64,000 nucleotides of DNA from Adineta ricciae. Taxonomy: Eukaryota; Rotifera; Eurotatoria; Adinetida; Adinetidae. The stretch covers positions 30,308 to 94,307 of the forward strand of contig CAJNOJ010000358.1 in the NCBI GenBank assembly GCA_905250025.1, read 5' to 3'. The position numbers and the translations under genes are program-made. Below, piece by piece: positions 32,729 to 43,744 of the stretch. The notes beneath the pieces were generated by a model. It was not told where the DNA came from, made no database searches, and saw nothing but the letters and a program-made list of their open reading frames with translations. Numbering within the stretch: the stretch's first letter is position 1; every line of letters starts with the position of its first letter.

Positions 32729-33440
32729 GTTGTTGTTTGAGAACTATGTTGAAATAAATGAGTCTGTCAGCTCTATTTGATGCAGTCTACTACATTTCGC
32801 TATACATGTTGAAAATAGATTAAACATGAAATACCGCTGTTTGGCAGAAGTCACGCCTTTTAAACCACATGAGCAGAATGAGATTATAAGCAAACTCAGG
32901 ATTTTTGTTAGAAGAGTTTAATTGGTATTCGGTAAAGCTAGTTCTTTAATGTGCATTTTTTAACTTTTAGTTGCTCGAAGTAATTAAATTTATGACGTCA
33001 AAAAAGCACGATTCGGACACAAGTGTTCTTTGATATGTTAGTGCTATTTTCAAAACTACGATTTAAATGTATCGTTTTATAGTGAAACACCGTACAGTTT
33101 CTAACAATGGTAGAAGACCAAAGACGAGGAAAGATGCGCTCGTTGAATTTTTTATCCACCATAGCCAGTCACTTTGATGGAAATGCTTTCATTGTAATGT
33201 AAAAATAAAAAATCCTGAGGAAAAAAAGAAATGCTCACATCTACTCTCATTGAATATTAATAATGCACAAGTGATTCTTTTTATATCAATGTTTGTTCAG
33301 ATAGTCGGAAAGTGTTGAGTTGGATTTATACATCTCTTCAAATATTCTTCACTTAGGAAAAAAAGCTTTTATAGATTGGAGATGAGGATTTCTCTAATTC
33401 AGTCAGATTAGATCGACTGGTAAAGTGAAAATCGAAAATC
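32729..33440. other. Intergenic between divergent receptors
   Basis: No gene seen in 712 bp between the 5' ends of two receptor genes on opposite strands; it presumably holds both promoters. Confidence 0.45.
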
Positions 33441-34323
33441 ATGAGTGTCGAATCATATGTCAAAGCTTCACTTATCATTGGCTTATTCGGTTTAATCGCA
33501 ATTTTATCCTTGGTATACTTGCTAACAATTTTACTTATTCCTCGCTTTCACAATTCGAATAATTTCTTCATTGTCAACATATGCTTTAGTACGCTTGTCA
33601 CTTCCGTATATTTTATGATATTCTATACATCATATTACATAACATCTCGTGATATCTTCACTTTGAATGGATGTGTCAGGTTATATTATATCTTCAATAT
33701 TGCCAGTGTTGCAATTCCGTTTGCATTTGTGGCGTTTTCTGTTCATCGATATTGTTCTATCAAATATCTCAATGAATCTTTATTTCAAACAAAAAAGTGG
33801 ACTGCAACATGTATCATCACACAGTGGGTCGCAGTTCTGATGATTTCATTGCCATCTGTGTTTCAAAAAACAGACGTAAGTTGAAAAGAAAAATCTTTTA
33901 TGAACTTATTTCTATTTGTAGGTTTGCGTCAATGTCCTATGGTTACGAATTTATACATTAATCACAGCTGTAGTGCTGCCATCGATCGTAAATATTACTT
34001 TGAACGTTTTGATTTTTCATCACGTTCGATTATCTACACGTCGTGTTCAACCTCATACCAATCAAAAGATGAATTTCAGTCGAAGAGACATCTCGTTACT
34101 TCGACAGATGATTTCCATGTTTATCGCATTCATCGGCGGATGGAGTGGAATATATATCAGTATAATTATCACTCAATTCCTCAAGATTAATGAGTGGATT
34201 CGTCCCGCTCTGGTCATCTTCAGTGATTTGTCAATATTGGCTATACTTATTAATTTATTTATTCACAATCACGAAGTGAAAAGTTATTTATTTGACAAAA
34301 TTCGTCGCAATTTTCATCATTAA
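33441..34323 (+). CDS. Short rhodopsin-like 7TM receptor, two exons
   Basis: Exon 1 (33441-33875) and exon 2 (33922-34323) join across a 46-bp GTAAGT...TAG intron in phase 0, giving 278 residues. TM1 follows a very short head (MSVESYVKASL). The DRY-equivalent is VAFSVHRYCSIKY (HRY). Seven hydrophobic stretches can be counted, the last two in exon 2 (MISMFIAFIGGWSGIYISII and VIFSDLSILAILINLFIHN). The C-tail is short and basic. This compact type recurs in bdelloids; a truncated relative with the same start lies at 61166. Without splicing, the frame ends falsely three codons into the intron. Confidence 0.78.
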
Positions 34324-34664
34324 ATCGTCTTAAATTTTTAGAAATATCAATTCGCACACAGATGGACGCTGTCTAAGACTAATGAAAACTAGAGGTTTAT
34401 GCGTGAAACAGTGTACTTGGAAGCAAGAACTTCAGATTGAAGGTTTTGTTGTTGTGCTTTTTATAACAGAAGGATGCTACATAAAAGCTTTCAAATAGAA
34501 ATTCACATGATTTCAATAAAAACAGCTATTTTTTCCCTTCAGTAATTGCACTGTCATATTGAATGAGTTTGAGTGTTTCATAATGTACATTAAGTTTTCA
34601 TATCTTCCATTATAGAACATCGCAAAATACTCTTTTGTAATCACGCATTTTCTTGTGAGCAATC
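34324..34664. other. Upstream region of the first NHL copy
   Basis: No gene. The last few bases before the ATG (CTTGTGAGCAATCATG) are the same as before the other two NHL copies at 39228 and 45357. Confidence 0.4.
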
Positions 34665-36469
34665 ATGCCTTTGACACAACTTTATCTCTTCTCCCTCATC
34701 ATCTCCGCTTGCTTCAGTCTCAACGAATCCATCCATCACTCGTTGATCAAATTAACTGATACTGGTTTTCAATTCCTACCGATTAACTACCAAGCTCAAC
34801 TCCTATCGACATCCATCATTCAGACTAATCTCTTCAAAACATGTTTCATGTTATGTAATAATGACATTTCATGTCGAATCTACGATATCAATGCACTCCT
34901 ACCCAACCAATGTCGACTCTTTCAAGGTGACATCAATCTGCATGGTACTATCGTCTCATCCTCATTCACCAACTCAAGAGTTGGCTCCGTTCAGTATTCG
35001 GCTAGTCTCTATTCGAACTATGGCCANNNNNNNNNNNNNNNNNNNNNNNNNNNNNNNNNNNNNNNNNNNNNNNNNNNNNNNNNNNNATTTCATGTCGAAT
35101 CTACGATATCAATGCACTCCTACCCAACCAATGTCGACTCTTTCAAGGTGACATCAATCTGCATGGTACTATCGTCTCATCCTCATTCACCAACTCAAGA
35201 GTTGGCTCCGTTCAGTATTCGGCTAGTCTCTATTCGAACTATGGCCAATCATGTACTGCAAATACAATCGAAAATCGATATCTTGTTTGTGGAAGTGATT
35301 TGACATGGACATGTCCACCGAACACATACTGGAACAGTTTGACATTGATGTGTTCACCTCAATCACCAATACTTGGCTCAACTTGTCAACAGAACATGAG
35401 TATGTGTCGAGAAGATCTCAACTATACATGTCTTCGATTCAATCAATGTGGACGTATGTATATTGAGACACCTGCTCGCAGTATCCCAATCTTTGTTATT
35501 TCAGCTCTCAAAGTACTGGAAGGTACGACGATAGTCGATGGCAATACAGTCGTTGCAAAAAGTGCGACTATTGGTTTATCTGGTCCGACGAGTATTTTGG
35601 TTAACAAGACAGCGGATAATGCTATCATTGTGGTTGATAGTGCTTATGGACAAGTGATAAGTTTTCACGACGATGTTTCCAATATCAGCAATGTGACACT
35701 CGTGGCCAAAAACTGGACTGGTGGGAATATGTTCAACACACCCTACACTGCATTCATTCATCCAAGTCAAAAGTCAGTATTATATGTTAGTGACTACTAT
35801 GGTCATTGTATTTACAAGATCGATAATATGCAAGTAGTGTCTCCAGTACCAAAGGTGGTAGCTGGTGTCGAAGGATCTTCAGGGAGCACAGCGAATAAGT
35901 TGAATTGTCCATATGGAATAGCAGTTGATAGTGCTGGTAATCTGTATGTGGCCGATAGCCAAAATCATCGTGTGATGCGTTATGCTGCAAACGCCACTTC
36001 AGGAGTTAGGATAGCCGGTACAGGTACAGCCGGTAGTGATTCTCTTTCTCTAAATCGACCATATGGAATGTATCTGGATGAAGAGAATTCTTATATCTAT
36101 GTGGTTGATGCATTGAACGGTCGCATTCAGCGTTTTTCATTGTCCGGTGGATCACCGAATAATGGCACGACTGTCGCTGGTGGAAACGGTGGAGGAAGAG
36201 GCAACAATCAACTTTATTTTCCTTTTGATATCTGCTTAACGAAAAACAAGAGAACAATGTACATTGCGGATGCTGGGAACAATCGAATCGTACGATGGAA
36301 TATCGGCGAGAAATCTGGTGTTAACATTGCTGGAGATGTGAATGGAAATTCTGGCAGTAGTGCAAGTATGTTGAATTATCCGTATAGTATGGGTCTGAAT
36401 GATGAAGAGACATTTCTGTATGTCGTCGATAACGCAAATAAGCGCATTATAAGATTTCAGCTTATTTAA
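34665..36469 (+). CDS. PAN-like/NHL-repeat secreted protein, copy I
   Basis: Signal peptide (starting MPLTQLYLFSLIISACF), then a Cys-rich PAN/apple-like domain (LFKTCFMLCNNDISCRIYD) and a second Cys region (CPPNTYWNS, CREDLNYTCLRFNQCG). About five to six NHL/beta-propeller repeats follow to the stop (YGIAVDSAGNLYVADSQNHR, YIYVVDALNGRIQRFS, MYIADAGNNRIVRWN). There is no membrane anchor, so it is probably secreted or attached to other surface proteins. The frame is interrupted only by the assembly gap at 35027-35086. If the duplicated 161 bp are merged, the frame is continuous. A 51-bp GTATGT...TTTCAG segment (35454-35504) is probably an in-phase intron. This is the only copy in the tandem set without a disabling change. 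Its role is unknown; NHL propellers usually bind proteins or glycans. Confidence 0.78.
34866..35026 (+). repeat. 161-bp direct duplicate, left of gap
   Basis: Matches 35087-35247, immediately on the other side of the 60-N gap. The most economical reading is that two contigs overlap here and were not merged. Confidence 0.85.
35027..35086. other. Assembly gap (60 N)
   Basis: Run of 60 unresolved bases inside NHL copy I, flanked by a direct duplicate. The gap is likely artificial: the two contigs overlap, so no sequence need be missing. Confidence 0.95.
35087..35247 (+). repeat. 161-bp direct duplicate, right of gap
   Basis: Second copy of 34866-35026. The correct continuation of the gene is 35026 to 35248. 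Confidence 0.85.
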
Positions 36470-36541
36470 CTGTTTTATTCTAGCGTATGCAGAAGACACT
36501 ATCTCTTTTATTATTATTATTGATAAAACTTTTCGTTCTTG
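36321..36541 (+). repeat. 221-bp block repeated at 40045-40265 (left copy)
   Basis: The 3' end of NHL copy I plus its downstream flank. The same 221 bp recur with no difference that I can see at 40045-40265. This copy stops exactly at the single N at 36542, and the other begins exactly after the N at 40044. Confidence 0.85.
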
Positions 36542-36542
36542 N
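36542..36542. other. Single-N contig join
   Basis: One unresolved base joins the downstream flank of NHL copy I to the middle of another NHL copy. It is probably a scaffolding join, not a real junction. Confidence 0.8.
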
Positions 36543-37387
36543 TGGTTTATCTGGTCCGACGAGTATTCTGGTTAACAAAACAGTGGACAATGCCATCATT
36601 GTGGTTGATAGTGCTTATGGACAAGTGATAAGCTTTCACGACGACGTTTCCAATATCAGCAATATCACACTCGTGGCAAAAAACTGGACTGGTGGAAATA
36701 TGTTCAACACACCGTACACTGCATTCATTCATCCAAGTCAAAAGTCAGTTTTGTATGTTAGTGACTACTATGGTCATTGTGTTTACAAGATCGATAATAT
36801 GCAAGTTGTGTCGAAGGATCTTCAGGGAACACAGCGCATAAGTTGAATTGCCCATATGGAATAGCAGTTGATAGTGCGGGTAATCTGTATGTGGCCGATA
36901 GCCAAAATCATCGTGTGATGCGTTATGCTGCAAACGCCACTTCTGGAGTTAGGATAGCCGGCACAGGTACATCTGGAAGTGATTCTCTTTCTCTGAATCG
37001 GCCATATGGAATGTATTTGGATGAAAACAATTCTTATATCTATGTGGTTGATGCATTGAATAGTCGTATTCAACGTTTTCCCTTGTCTGGTGGATCACCA
37101 AATAATGGCACAACTGTGGCTGGCGGGAACGGCGGAGGAAGAGGCAATAACCAACTTTATTTTCCTTTTGATACCAGCTTAACGAAACAGAAGAGAACAA
37201 TCGAATCGTACGATGGAATATCGGCGAGAAATGGGGTGTTAAAATTGCTGGAGATGTGAATGGACATTTTGGTAGCAGTGCAAGTATGTACAATTATCCG
37301 CATACTATGGCTCTGAATGATGAGGAGACATTTCTATATGTCGTCGATAACGCAAATGTACGCATTATAAGATTTCAGGTTATTTAA
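36543..37387 (+). pseudogene. NHL-repeat pseudogene, 5' end missing
   Basis: Begins in mid-gene after the N (GLSGPTSILVNKTVDNA) and lines up with copy I to its stop. Two deletions break the frame. A 28-bp loss at 36810/36811, with a GTGTC repeat at the ends of the missing piece, gives the false end KDLQGTQRIS. A 25-bp loss at about 37200, with a GAACAAT repeat at its ends, gives the false end YDGISARNGVLKLLEM. The last repeat survives out of frame (ETFLYVVDNAN). Identity to copy I is otherwise high, so the decay is recent. No function is expected. Confidence 0.85.
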
Positions 37388-37639
37388 AGATTTTTAACAT
37401 GCATGCCAAAGATGACTTTAGTGATGACGAACAGAAATAAACTTCACCGACGTGTTCATGATTGTTAAACATAATTTTCGATATTGAAAGCTCATAGTCA
37501 TAAAGAGGTCACTATTGCAAATGATTGATGAAAGTATCCAAATTCTGCGAAAGCGATGTTAATGAAGCATTTCCACCGGGCCTCTTCTTACACAGTATCT
37601 CATACAAATATGCTCGTATAGACTAATTATTCACTGAAC

Positions 37640-39227
37640 CTTAACACAACAAGCGATTGAGAAAGATTCATCACTTTCACCGACACTGACTTGCTCGTTG
37701 TTGAATACTGCCCTCTACGATAAAAACACTGAGTAGTTTTTTGGAACATATCCGCTCTACTCGCAACGTAAACCAATAATAGGTCAAAGACGAAGAAATC
37801 GAAAACCTGCCGATTTATAGAACTAGCAATACTAATACGCAGAATGAAGAACAACGCATTTTATATGTGTGATCTGTTGTTATTTCATACTGTGAATAAG
37901 AAGTATTCTTTGTGAAGAGGTGTGATATTGCGAAACAAAAGAATCTATTTTAAACAGGAATAACGAGAAAATTTTGAAATTTACCAAATGAATTGAGACA
38001 TTAAGACACTAAAGAGTGAAAATTCAACAAGCATAGAGAATATATTTTATCGATGCTAGTTTTTAGTGAAGCAACGTGCCGTGCAAAACACTATATCAAC
38101 AGGTTGATGCCAACAAAGCGATGATAAACTCACGGCAAATACCATCATTTCTAATAAATCTCCCCACAACATTCATTGTTTCCGTACGTGATCTATAGTC
38201 GACGATCATGCATTTTATATGAGTGTTCCATTTTTGTCATCACACTAATTGACGGTCGAGATGCACCATGGAGACGGGAGATTCCATCAAAAACCATATT
38301 CTCATATAAATGCAAAGCTCAAAAGAGACATATCTAGGAACATCTTGAAATGTGTCGATGTGCAATTAAAAACGCTAAAGTACTTTTCAATGAACGTTCT
38401 GTTCTTAACGTGAATTGGTGGGAAAATGTTGTGACGCATTAAAATACATTTACCTCTAGTCTATATAACAAATTTCATAGATTATTCGTCTAAAACTGAT
38501 CAGATACAGAGTAGTTGCATATCGTCCGTACACAAGTTTAGAAATAATTTCAGCAATCTTTTGATTTGATCAAAACTTGCAGATCGCAATCAGCTGATTC
38601 AGATACCATCAGAGATAGAAAAGTGACAAGCATATAGTTTGCATGCGAAATCATATGATAATTATTGGAAAGGAATGGAACAACGCGTTGTATTCGAGTT
38701 GGTAAAGCCCAATACTATATATTATCACTGAAGGTAAGGAATTTTTCATTCGTCACGGCACTATTGTAATGGTAACTTGATCATTTCAAGTATGAAGCGC
38801 TTGAGACACATTTATGATCGGCTCCGCTCTAGAAAAATCCTCACACGGGTCCTCACTGTTCCTGTTTAAATTTGTTTCAATACGCGACCACTTCCATATC
38901 ATCTTTGAAGTGTTTTATTCCACTGTCGTATTTTTACCACTATTTAATACTTTGGCATACTGATGAATAAAAAGGTTTTTGAAGTATTCTGTTTCTAGAA
39001 CTAAAAAAACATCGTTTCAAGTGACGACTCTTTAAACACGCTTGCTTTTCTCTCTACAATTAAATCATCACCTCCTACGGACACAAGAATACTAATGACT
39101 TACCACTTTCTAATTTTCTATCAAAGTGTGCCCAGCACAAACTTATCTCATAATCATTCCGAAAAAAACGACATTTCCATATCACTCTGCACAATAATAA
39201 TTTACTCCCATCTTCTTGTGAGCAATC
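37640..39227 (+). repeat. About 1.6-kb duplicated upstream region, copy 1
   Basis: Non-coding sequence upstream of the NHL gene at 39228. It is homologous along its length to 43745-45356: a block around CTGACTTGCTCGTTGTTGAA near 37690, ATATCAACAGGTTGAT near 38092, and GGAACAACGCGTT near 38676. The last roughly 200 bp before the ATG are almost identical in the two copies and likely hold the promoter and 5' leader. So the duplication unit was the gene plus its 5' flank. Confidence 0.75.
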
Positions 39228-40193
39228 ATGTCTTTGACACAACTTTATTTCTTCTCTCTCATCATCTCCTCTTGCTTCAATCTCAACGAATGCATCCGTT
39301 ACTCGTCGATCAAATTAACTAATACTGGTTTTCAATTCCAACCGATTAACTACCAAGCTCAACTGCTATCAACATCCATCATTCAGACTGATCTCTTCAA
39401 AACGTGTTTCATGTTATGTAATAAAGACATTTCATGTCGAATCTATGATATCAATGCACTCCTACTCAACCAATGTCGACTCTTTCAAGGTGATATCAAT
39501 CTACATGGTACTATCATCTCATCAGCATTGACCAACTCACGAGTTGGCTCCGTTCAGTATTCGACTAATCTCTATTCGAACTATGGTCAATCATGTGCTG
39601 CAAATGCAATCGAAAATCGATATCTTGTTTGTGGAAGTGATTTGATATGGACATGTCCACCGAACACATACTGGAATGGTTTCACATCGATGTGTTCAGC
39701 TCAATCACCAATACTTGGCTCATCTTGTCAACAGAACATGAGTATGTGTCGAGAAGATATCAACTATACATGTCTTCGCTTCAATCAATGTGGACGTATG
39801 TATATTGGCATACCTACTTCGAATATCCGAATCTTTGTTTTTTCAGCTCTTAAAGTACTGGAAGGTACGACGATAGTCGATAGCAATACAGTCGTTGCAA
39901 AAAGTGCAACTCTTGGTTTATCAGGTCCGAGGAGTATTCTGGTTAACAAAACAGTGGACAATGCCATCATTGTGGTTGATAGTGCTTATGGACAAGTGAT
40001 AAGCTTTCACGACGACGTTTCCAATATCAGCAATGTCACACTCNTTAACATTGCTGGAGATGTGAATGGAAATTCTGGCAGTAGTGCAAGTATGTTGAAT
40101 TATCCGTATAGTATGGGTCTGAATGATGAAGAGACATTTCTGTATGTCGTCGATAACGCAAATAAGCGCATTATAAGATTTCAGCTTATTTAA
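39228..40193 (+). CDS. PAN-like/NHL-repeat protein, copy II (chimeric at an N)
   Basis: An intact N-terminal half: signal peptide (MSLTQLYFFSLIISSC), PAN-like Cys domain, second Cys region and first NHL repeat. It is joined through a single N at 40044 to the last repeat (NIAGDVNGNSGSSASML). About 780 bp coding for the middle NHL repeats are absent compared with copy I. The sequence after the N repeats 36321-36541, so the short gene is probably an assembly product: 5' from copy II, 3' from copy I. The 5' part itself shows no lesion. It contains the 51-bp in-phase candidate intron at 39796-39846. The real copy II may well be full length. Confidence 0.6.
   Translation: MSLTQLYFFSLIISSCFNLNECIRYSSIKLTNTGFQFQPINYQAQLLSTSIIQTDLFKTCFMLCNKDISCRIYDINALLLNQCRLFQGDINLHGTIISSALTNSRVGSVQYSTNLYSNYGQSCAANAIENRYLVCGSDLIWTCPPNTYWNGFTSMCSAQSPILGSSCQQNMSMCREDINYTCLRFNQCGRMYIGIPTSNIRIFVFSALKVLEGTTIVDSNTVVAKSATLGLSGPRSILVNKTVDNAIIVVDSAYGQVISFHDDVSNISNVTLXNIAGDVNGNSGSSASMLNYPYSMGLNDEETFLYVVDNANKRIIRFQLI
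40044..40044. other. Single-N contig join
   Basis: Joins the 5' half of NHL copy II to a 221-bp block that also ends the contig before 36542. Confidence 0.8.
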
Positions 40194-40265
40194 CTGTTTT
40201 ATTCTAGCGTATGCAGAAGACACTATCTCTTTTATTATTATTATTGATAAAACTTTTCGTTCTTG
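40045..40265 (+). repeat. 221-bp block repeated at 36321-36541 (right copy)
   Basis: Same sequence as the left copy, starting at the N at 40044. Together the two copies suggest that the contigs ending at 36541 and starting at 40045 overlap, and that 36543-40043 was placed between them. Confidence 0.85.
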
Positions 40266-40311
40266 TATCACTCTAAAAGTTCGCAATAAACGCATAACGA
40301 ATATTTGAATT

Positions 40312-41002
40312 TTAAGTTAATTTGAATCGTGGCCCAAAGAAATTCTCATATTTCTCCGGTATTTCAATCAGATCACTGATCCAGACGCACATCAGCGGTA
40401 CTTCACTTCGCGTTTTTGCTTGAAATTGATAATAATCAGTTTGAGATAGTTTATCAGGTGTTTGAGTTAGAAGAAAAAGACGATCTAAATCATCCCGTCC
40501 TGATTCACTCACATCGGCCTTACTGAAAACTGCATCAAATAAATCGGGGTGGATTTGTGCACAAGCCTTGCGTAGTTCTTCGACACATTCTCCAATATCT
40601 TTATCAACCATAACCAAAGCAATTAATCGATTAACATTTGGCGGGATCGTGAACTGGCGATGGTCATCGATCGAACCATCAGAATGAAATGAGAGACCAA
40701 AAAAAGCTCTTTGTAAAGCACATTGAACACGTTGGGCTGTGAGTGGAGTTTGAAAGTCAATGCAAAGTTCATTAATACGATAAAATGTTTTCAAATTACC
40801 TAAAAATGAAAGAAGATTATCAAAGTCATTATCCGGTTAGCAATTGAGACCAACCAACAACATCCAGAACAATTGGCCATTTCGACAAATCTTTCAATTT
40901 TTCCATCTCACTCGGTATGACTTGTTTCATTTGAACATATTTCATCGGTGGAACTGATTTTTCATCACTTTTATTTGTGGACGCAGCATTTTTACTCGAC
41001 AT
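40312..41002 (-). CDS. Hypothetical protein, two exons
   Basis: Exon 1 41002-40855 and exon 2 40799-40312 join across a 55-bp intron in phase 1, giving about 211 residues. The donor GTTGGT is weak but keeps the frame; an unspliced reading stops a few codons later. The start MSSKNAASTNKSDEK is polar. The body has mixed alpha/beta character (PNVNRLIALVMVDKDIGECV, VPLMCVWISDLIEIP) and no membrane helix or signal. I do not recognise the family. It is probably cytosolic. It lies antisense between two NHL copies. An open frame further upstream (41095-41301, minus, MILKTIPNENLLFLIHQ) looks protein-like but could not be joined. Confidence 0.55.
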
Positions 41003-41668
41003 TTCGCTCACATCGATCGCATAAAATTTACTGTGAAAACTGAAATATTTACACACGCACAAGAAAGTATCGCACGTGTAACAATGATTCGGTTTCATTT
41101 ATTCTCTTTTCTGCATAGCAACCGTAAAAACATATTTGTAATCAAACATTTACTGTGTCGGTTAAAGTTTAATGATGTGCCTGAAACTTTCCTCAGCAAC
41201 AGTTGTTCATCTTTTCGAACATCTCTGTCGTCGGGTGAATAAACATCGATCTGATGTATCAAAAACAACAAGTTCTCATTTGGAATCGTTTTCAAAATCA
41301 TAATGTTTCGTTGATTTATATTCTGAATTGCTGCTGAAGGTAGTTAAACTGTTAATTTCTCATCATTGAACGAAATAGATGTTCACGAGTATGATATATG
41401 CTTTTCTTGATCAAACGAGCTCATATGAATCATTAGCGCAACATTTTTGCTCTGGACTCTAGTTTTGTTCGTCACGAATATTAAGAGAAGAATGTCTTAT
41501 AACCTCTTTCGTGTAGAACACTCCGGGTAAAATCGATTCTGAATTGTCATTTTACAGTATGAGAATATAGCTTACAATCTTACAATAGTCGTTAGTGACA
41601 TCCGTGTTGGTACAGAAACATTGAAGACAGTTGTGGCAGTCAACATAGAATCAGAAAAATTGACTGCT
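41003..41668. other. No confirmed gene
   Basis: Contains a 68-codon minus-strand frame (41095-41301) with protein-like composition but no start, splice or family support. Otherwise AT-rich spacer. Confidence 0.35.
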
Positions 41669-41887
41669 ATGGTAAACGTCGTGCTGCTATTAATATTGAT
41701 CGCATTTCTTGTGCAGCACCTTCATGTTGTGAGTCAATGAAAGAAAATATTGATAATTTTTGCAATCCTAACTTCTATTTCTATATATTACTGCTAAATA
41801 TGTCAAAAAATGCTTCCACAGACGATCAGGGTTAATTACTATGACAAATCGGAAAAAAGACGAATATGTTGTCATGTTAATCTGTAA
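41669..41887 (+). CDS. Candidate small secreted peptide, two exons
   Basis: Exon 1 (41669-41728) encodes a textbook signal peptide (MVNVVLLLILIAFLVQH). A GTGAGT...CCACAG intron of 93 bp then joins in phase 0 to exon 2 (41822-41887), which encodes TIRVNYYDKSEKRRICCHVN plus a final Leu. The mature peptide would be about 21 residues with a basic KRR site and two Cys. The structure is consistent, but such short models can arise by chance, and nothing known matches. Confidence 0.3.
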
Positions 41888-42675
41888 AAATCATTCTCAA
41901 TTTTAATGACCTTGGGCGCTTATGATTACTCTCTTTTGCCTACGTTTAAAACAGCTTTTCTTTATATTTTATATCATTAAAGAAGTATGGAAGAAGATTC
42001 AAAATCATATTCTGATGTTTGAACACTCGATAACAGATACGGAATCACTGTTATTCTATCTAGAATATTGCTTTACAGTTGTAAGTGACAATTTAAATCA
42101 AACTGTGTACTCAGAAAAAAAAAGAAAAAAAAACAAGCAATTTGTTCTTACTTCATCTGCCATTCATCTTGTATAATATTTGCTCAGATAATGTCTGAAT
42201 ATGTTGTCACATTCTGAACAAATGGGTTTTATTGGACAGGAATTGAGCGCTGTTTATTGCGATATCATGTTCGACTAAGCAGCTATGAATGGAATTGTTG
42301 CATGATGAATCGGCTACATAGTCTCTTCATCACATTTGCAGTTGAAAAAAGAGCGATCGACATCCGAACTAGGACGAAGAATTAATGATTAAAGGAACAT
42401 GGAGACGAGAATAAATGTATAGAGAGAGATATACAATGTTAACATAGAGACCTAGGATTGTGCAATGCAATCATAGAAAATACATAGAATCATGTGTATA
42501 AGACCTAAATACGAAATACACATTGTATGGAGAAACACATATGTCAATATTATGAAAACTGTTTAGCCTGTAATTTTTTACTGAAGTAATAAGAGCACCT
42601 AATTGTTTTCTACCTTTGTCGCTTATTTTATTTCAATGATTCAGAATGTCGTGAACAGTTCGAATTTAGACAAAA
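41888..42675. other. No gene recognised
   Basis: AT-rich spacer. An 84-codon plus-strand frame at 41922-42176 ends in a low-complexity Lys run and is not supported. Confidence 0.4.
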
Positions 42676-43648
42676 TCAAAAGTCAGGTATAGGTGTGGCC
42701 ATGGTTTGAATTGTACCTGTCCAGAAAGGAATCGGTATACGAGCAGCGTTATTACCGAGTGGTGCTGAACTGGTAATGAGTTTTGACTCCCTGTAACGAC
42801 GCCATGGTGGTGAGTTCCACGATGGTTTCCACACGGAAACTCTCGTAGCTGTACCTGCTGCACTATTATCGAAACGAATCTGAGTAGCGCCGTTGTTCCA
42901 AACGCTGACATCGATTAAGTTGCTGCTCGTGTTGGCATTGAGAAAAAGGCCATAGCCGACATTATCGTAGATAATGACATTGCTGATATTCGTAATGCAG
43001 TCATTGACATTAGCAATGCCGTTGTCGTTAGCCCAGAAACGACCAGTTCTAATCGTAGATGAGATTGTGTCATGTGAGGAGAAACCTTCATCGAGATTGT
43101 TATAGCCAGTTATATTCTCAAACACGAGGTCGGTACCGTAACCGTGAAGATTAAAACCATCGTTTAAGGCTCCAGTAGCGACTATGTTACGATAGACATG
43201 GTGAGAAGTACTAGTGATAGCCACAACGAACCAACGAGCAGAAATTTCCCATCCGTCAGTTGAAGTGCCAAGAGCCAGTTCGAAAGTTTTCCCATCTTCC
43301 CGTAGTTTGACAGGCCCAAGAAATTGACCGGTAGTTTGATTCTGAAGGATACGTCGACCGTCTTTTGCAATAACGACTGGATCCTCCTCGAATAGTTTCG
43401 GAAGTGTGTGGATCCAAGCTTTTCCATCGAAAGTAAATCGCATTAAATCAAAGCCAGTGATGGTCTCACCGTGGCCCTCAACTATAATTGGCGCGGCGGC
43501 AGTACCATTTTTTCTAATATTGAGAGTCTCGCGATATGGACCACTACCTATGGCCAAGATGATTGTGTCACCAGGACCGGCGGCAGAAGCTGCGGCAACA
43601 ATTGTCTTGTACGTAGCGCCACCACGCTGATCAACGAACAGTTGACGA
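42676..43648 (-). CDS. Right-handed parallel beta-helix protein, 5'-incomplete
   Basis: The frame is open from a TTTTCTAG acceptor at 43649 to the stop at 42676, about 323 residues. It begins RQLFVDQRGGATYKTIVAAA and GPGDTIILAIG, the usual entry of bacterial beta-helix (pectate-lyase-like) proteins. Rungs follow: APIIVEGHGETITG, HHVYRNIVATGALNDGFNLH, DLVFENITGYNNLDEGFSSH, NISNVIIYDNVGYGLFLNAN. Such folds often act on or bind polysaccharides; I cannot assign catalytic residues. A possible upstream exon ends at 43703, with a 54-bp intron, but meets an in-frame stop about 70 bp further up, so the start is lost or not found. Base composition is more balanced than that of its neighbours. The bacterial-type sequence suggests horizontal transfer (inference). 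Its 5' side abuts the duplicated NHL upstream block. Confidence 0.65.
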
Positions 43649-43744
43649 CTAGAAAATAGAGTTGAACGTAAGCTTCTCTACAGTTATTTCGCTTTCTCAC
43701 ACCCAGATCCGAGAGTGTTAAAGCGCACTGCTACAATAAGAGGC

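Noticed and set aside
36508-36530. TTA/ATT microsatellite
   Set aside because: Only four or five units; trivial.
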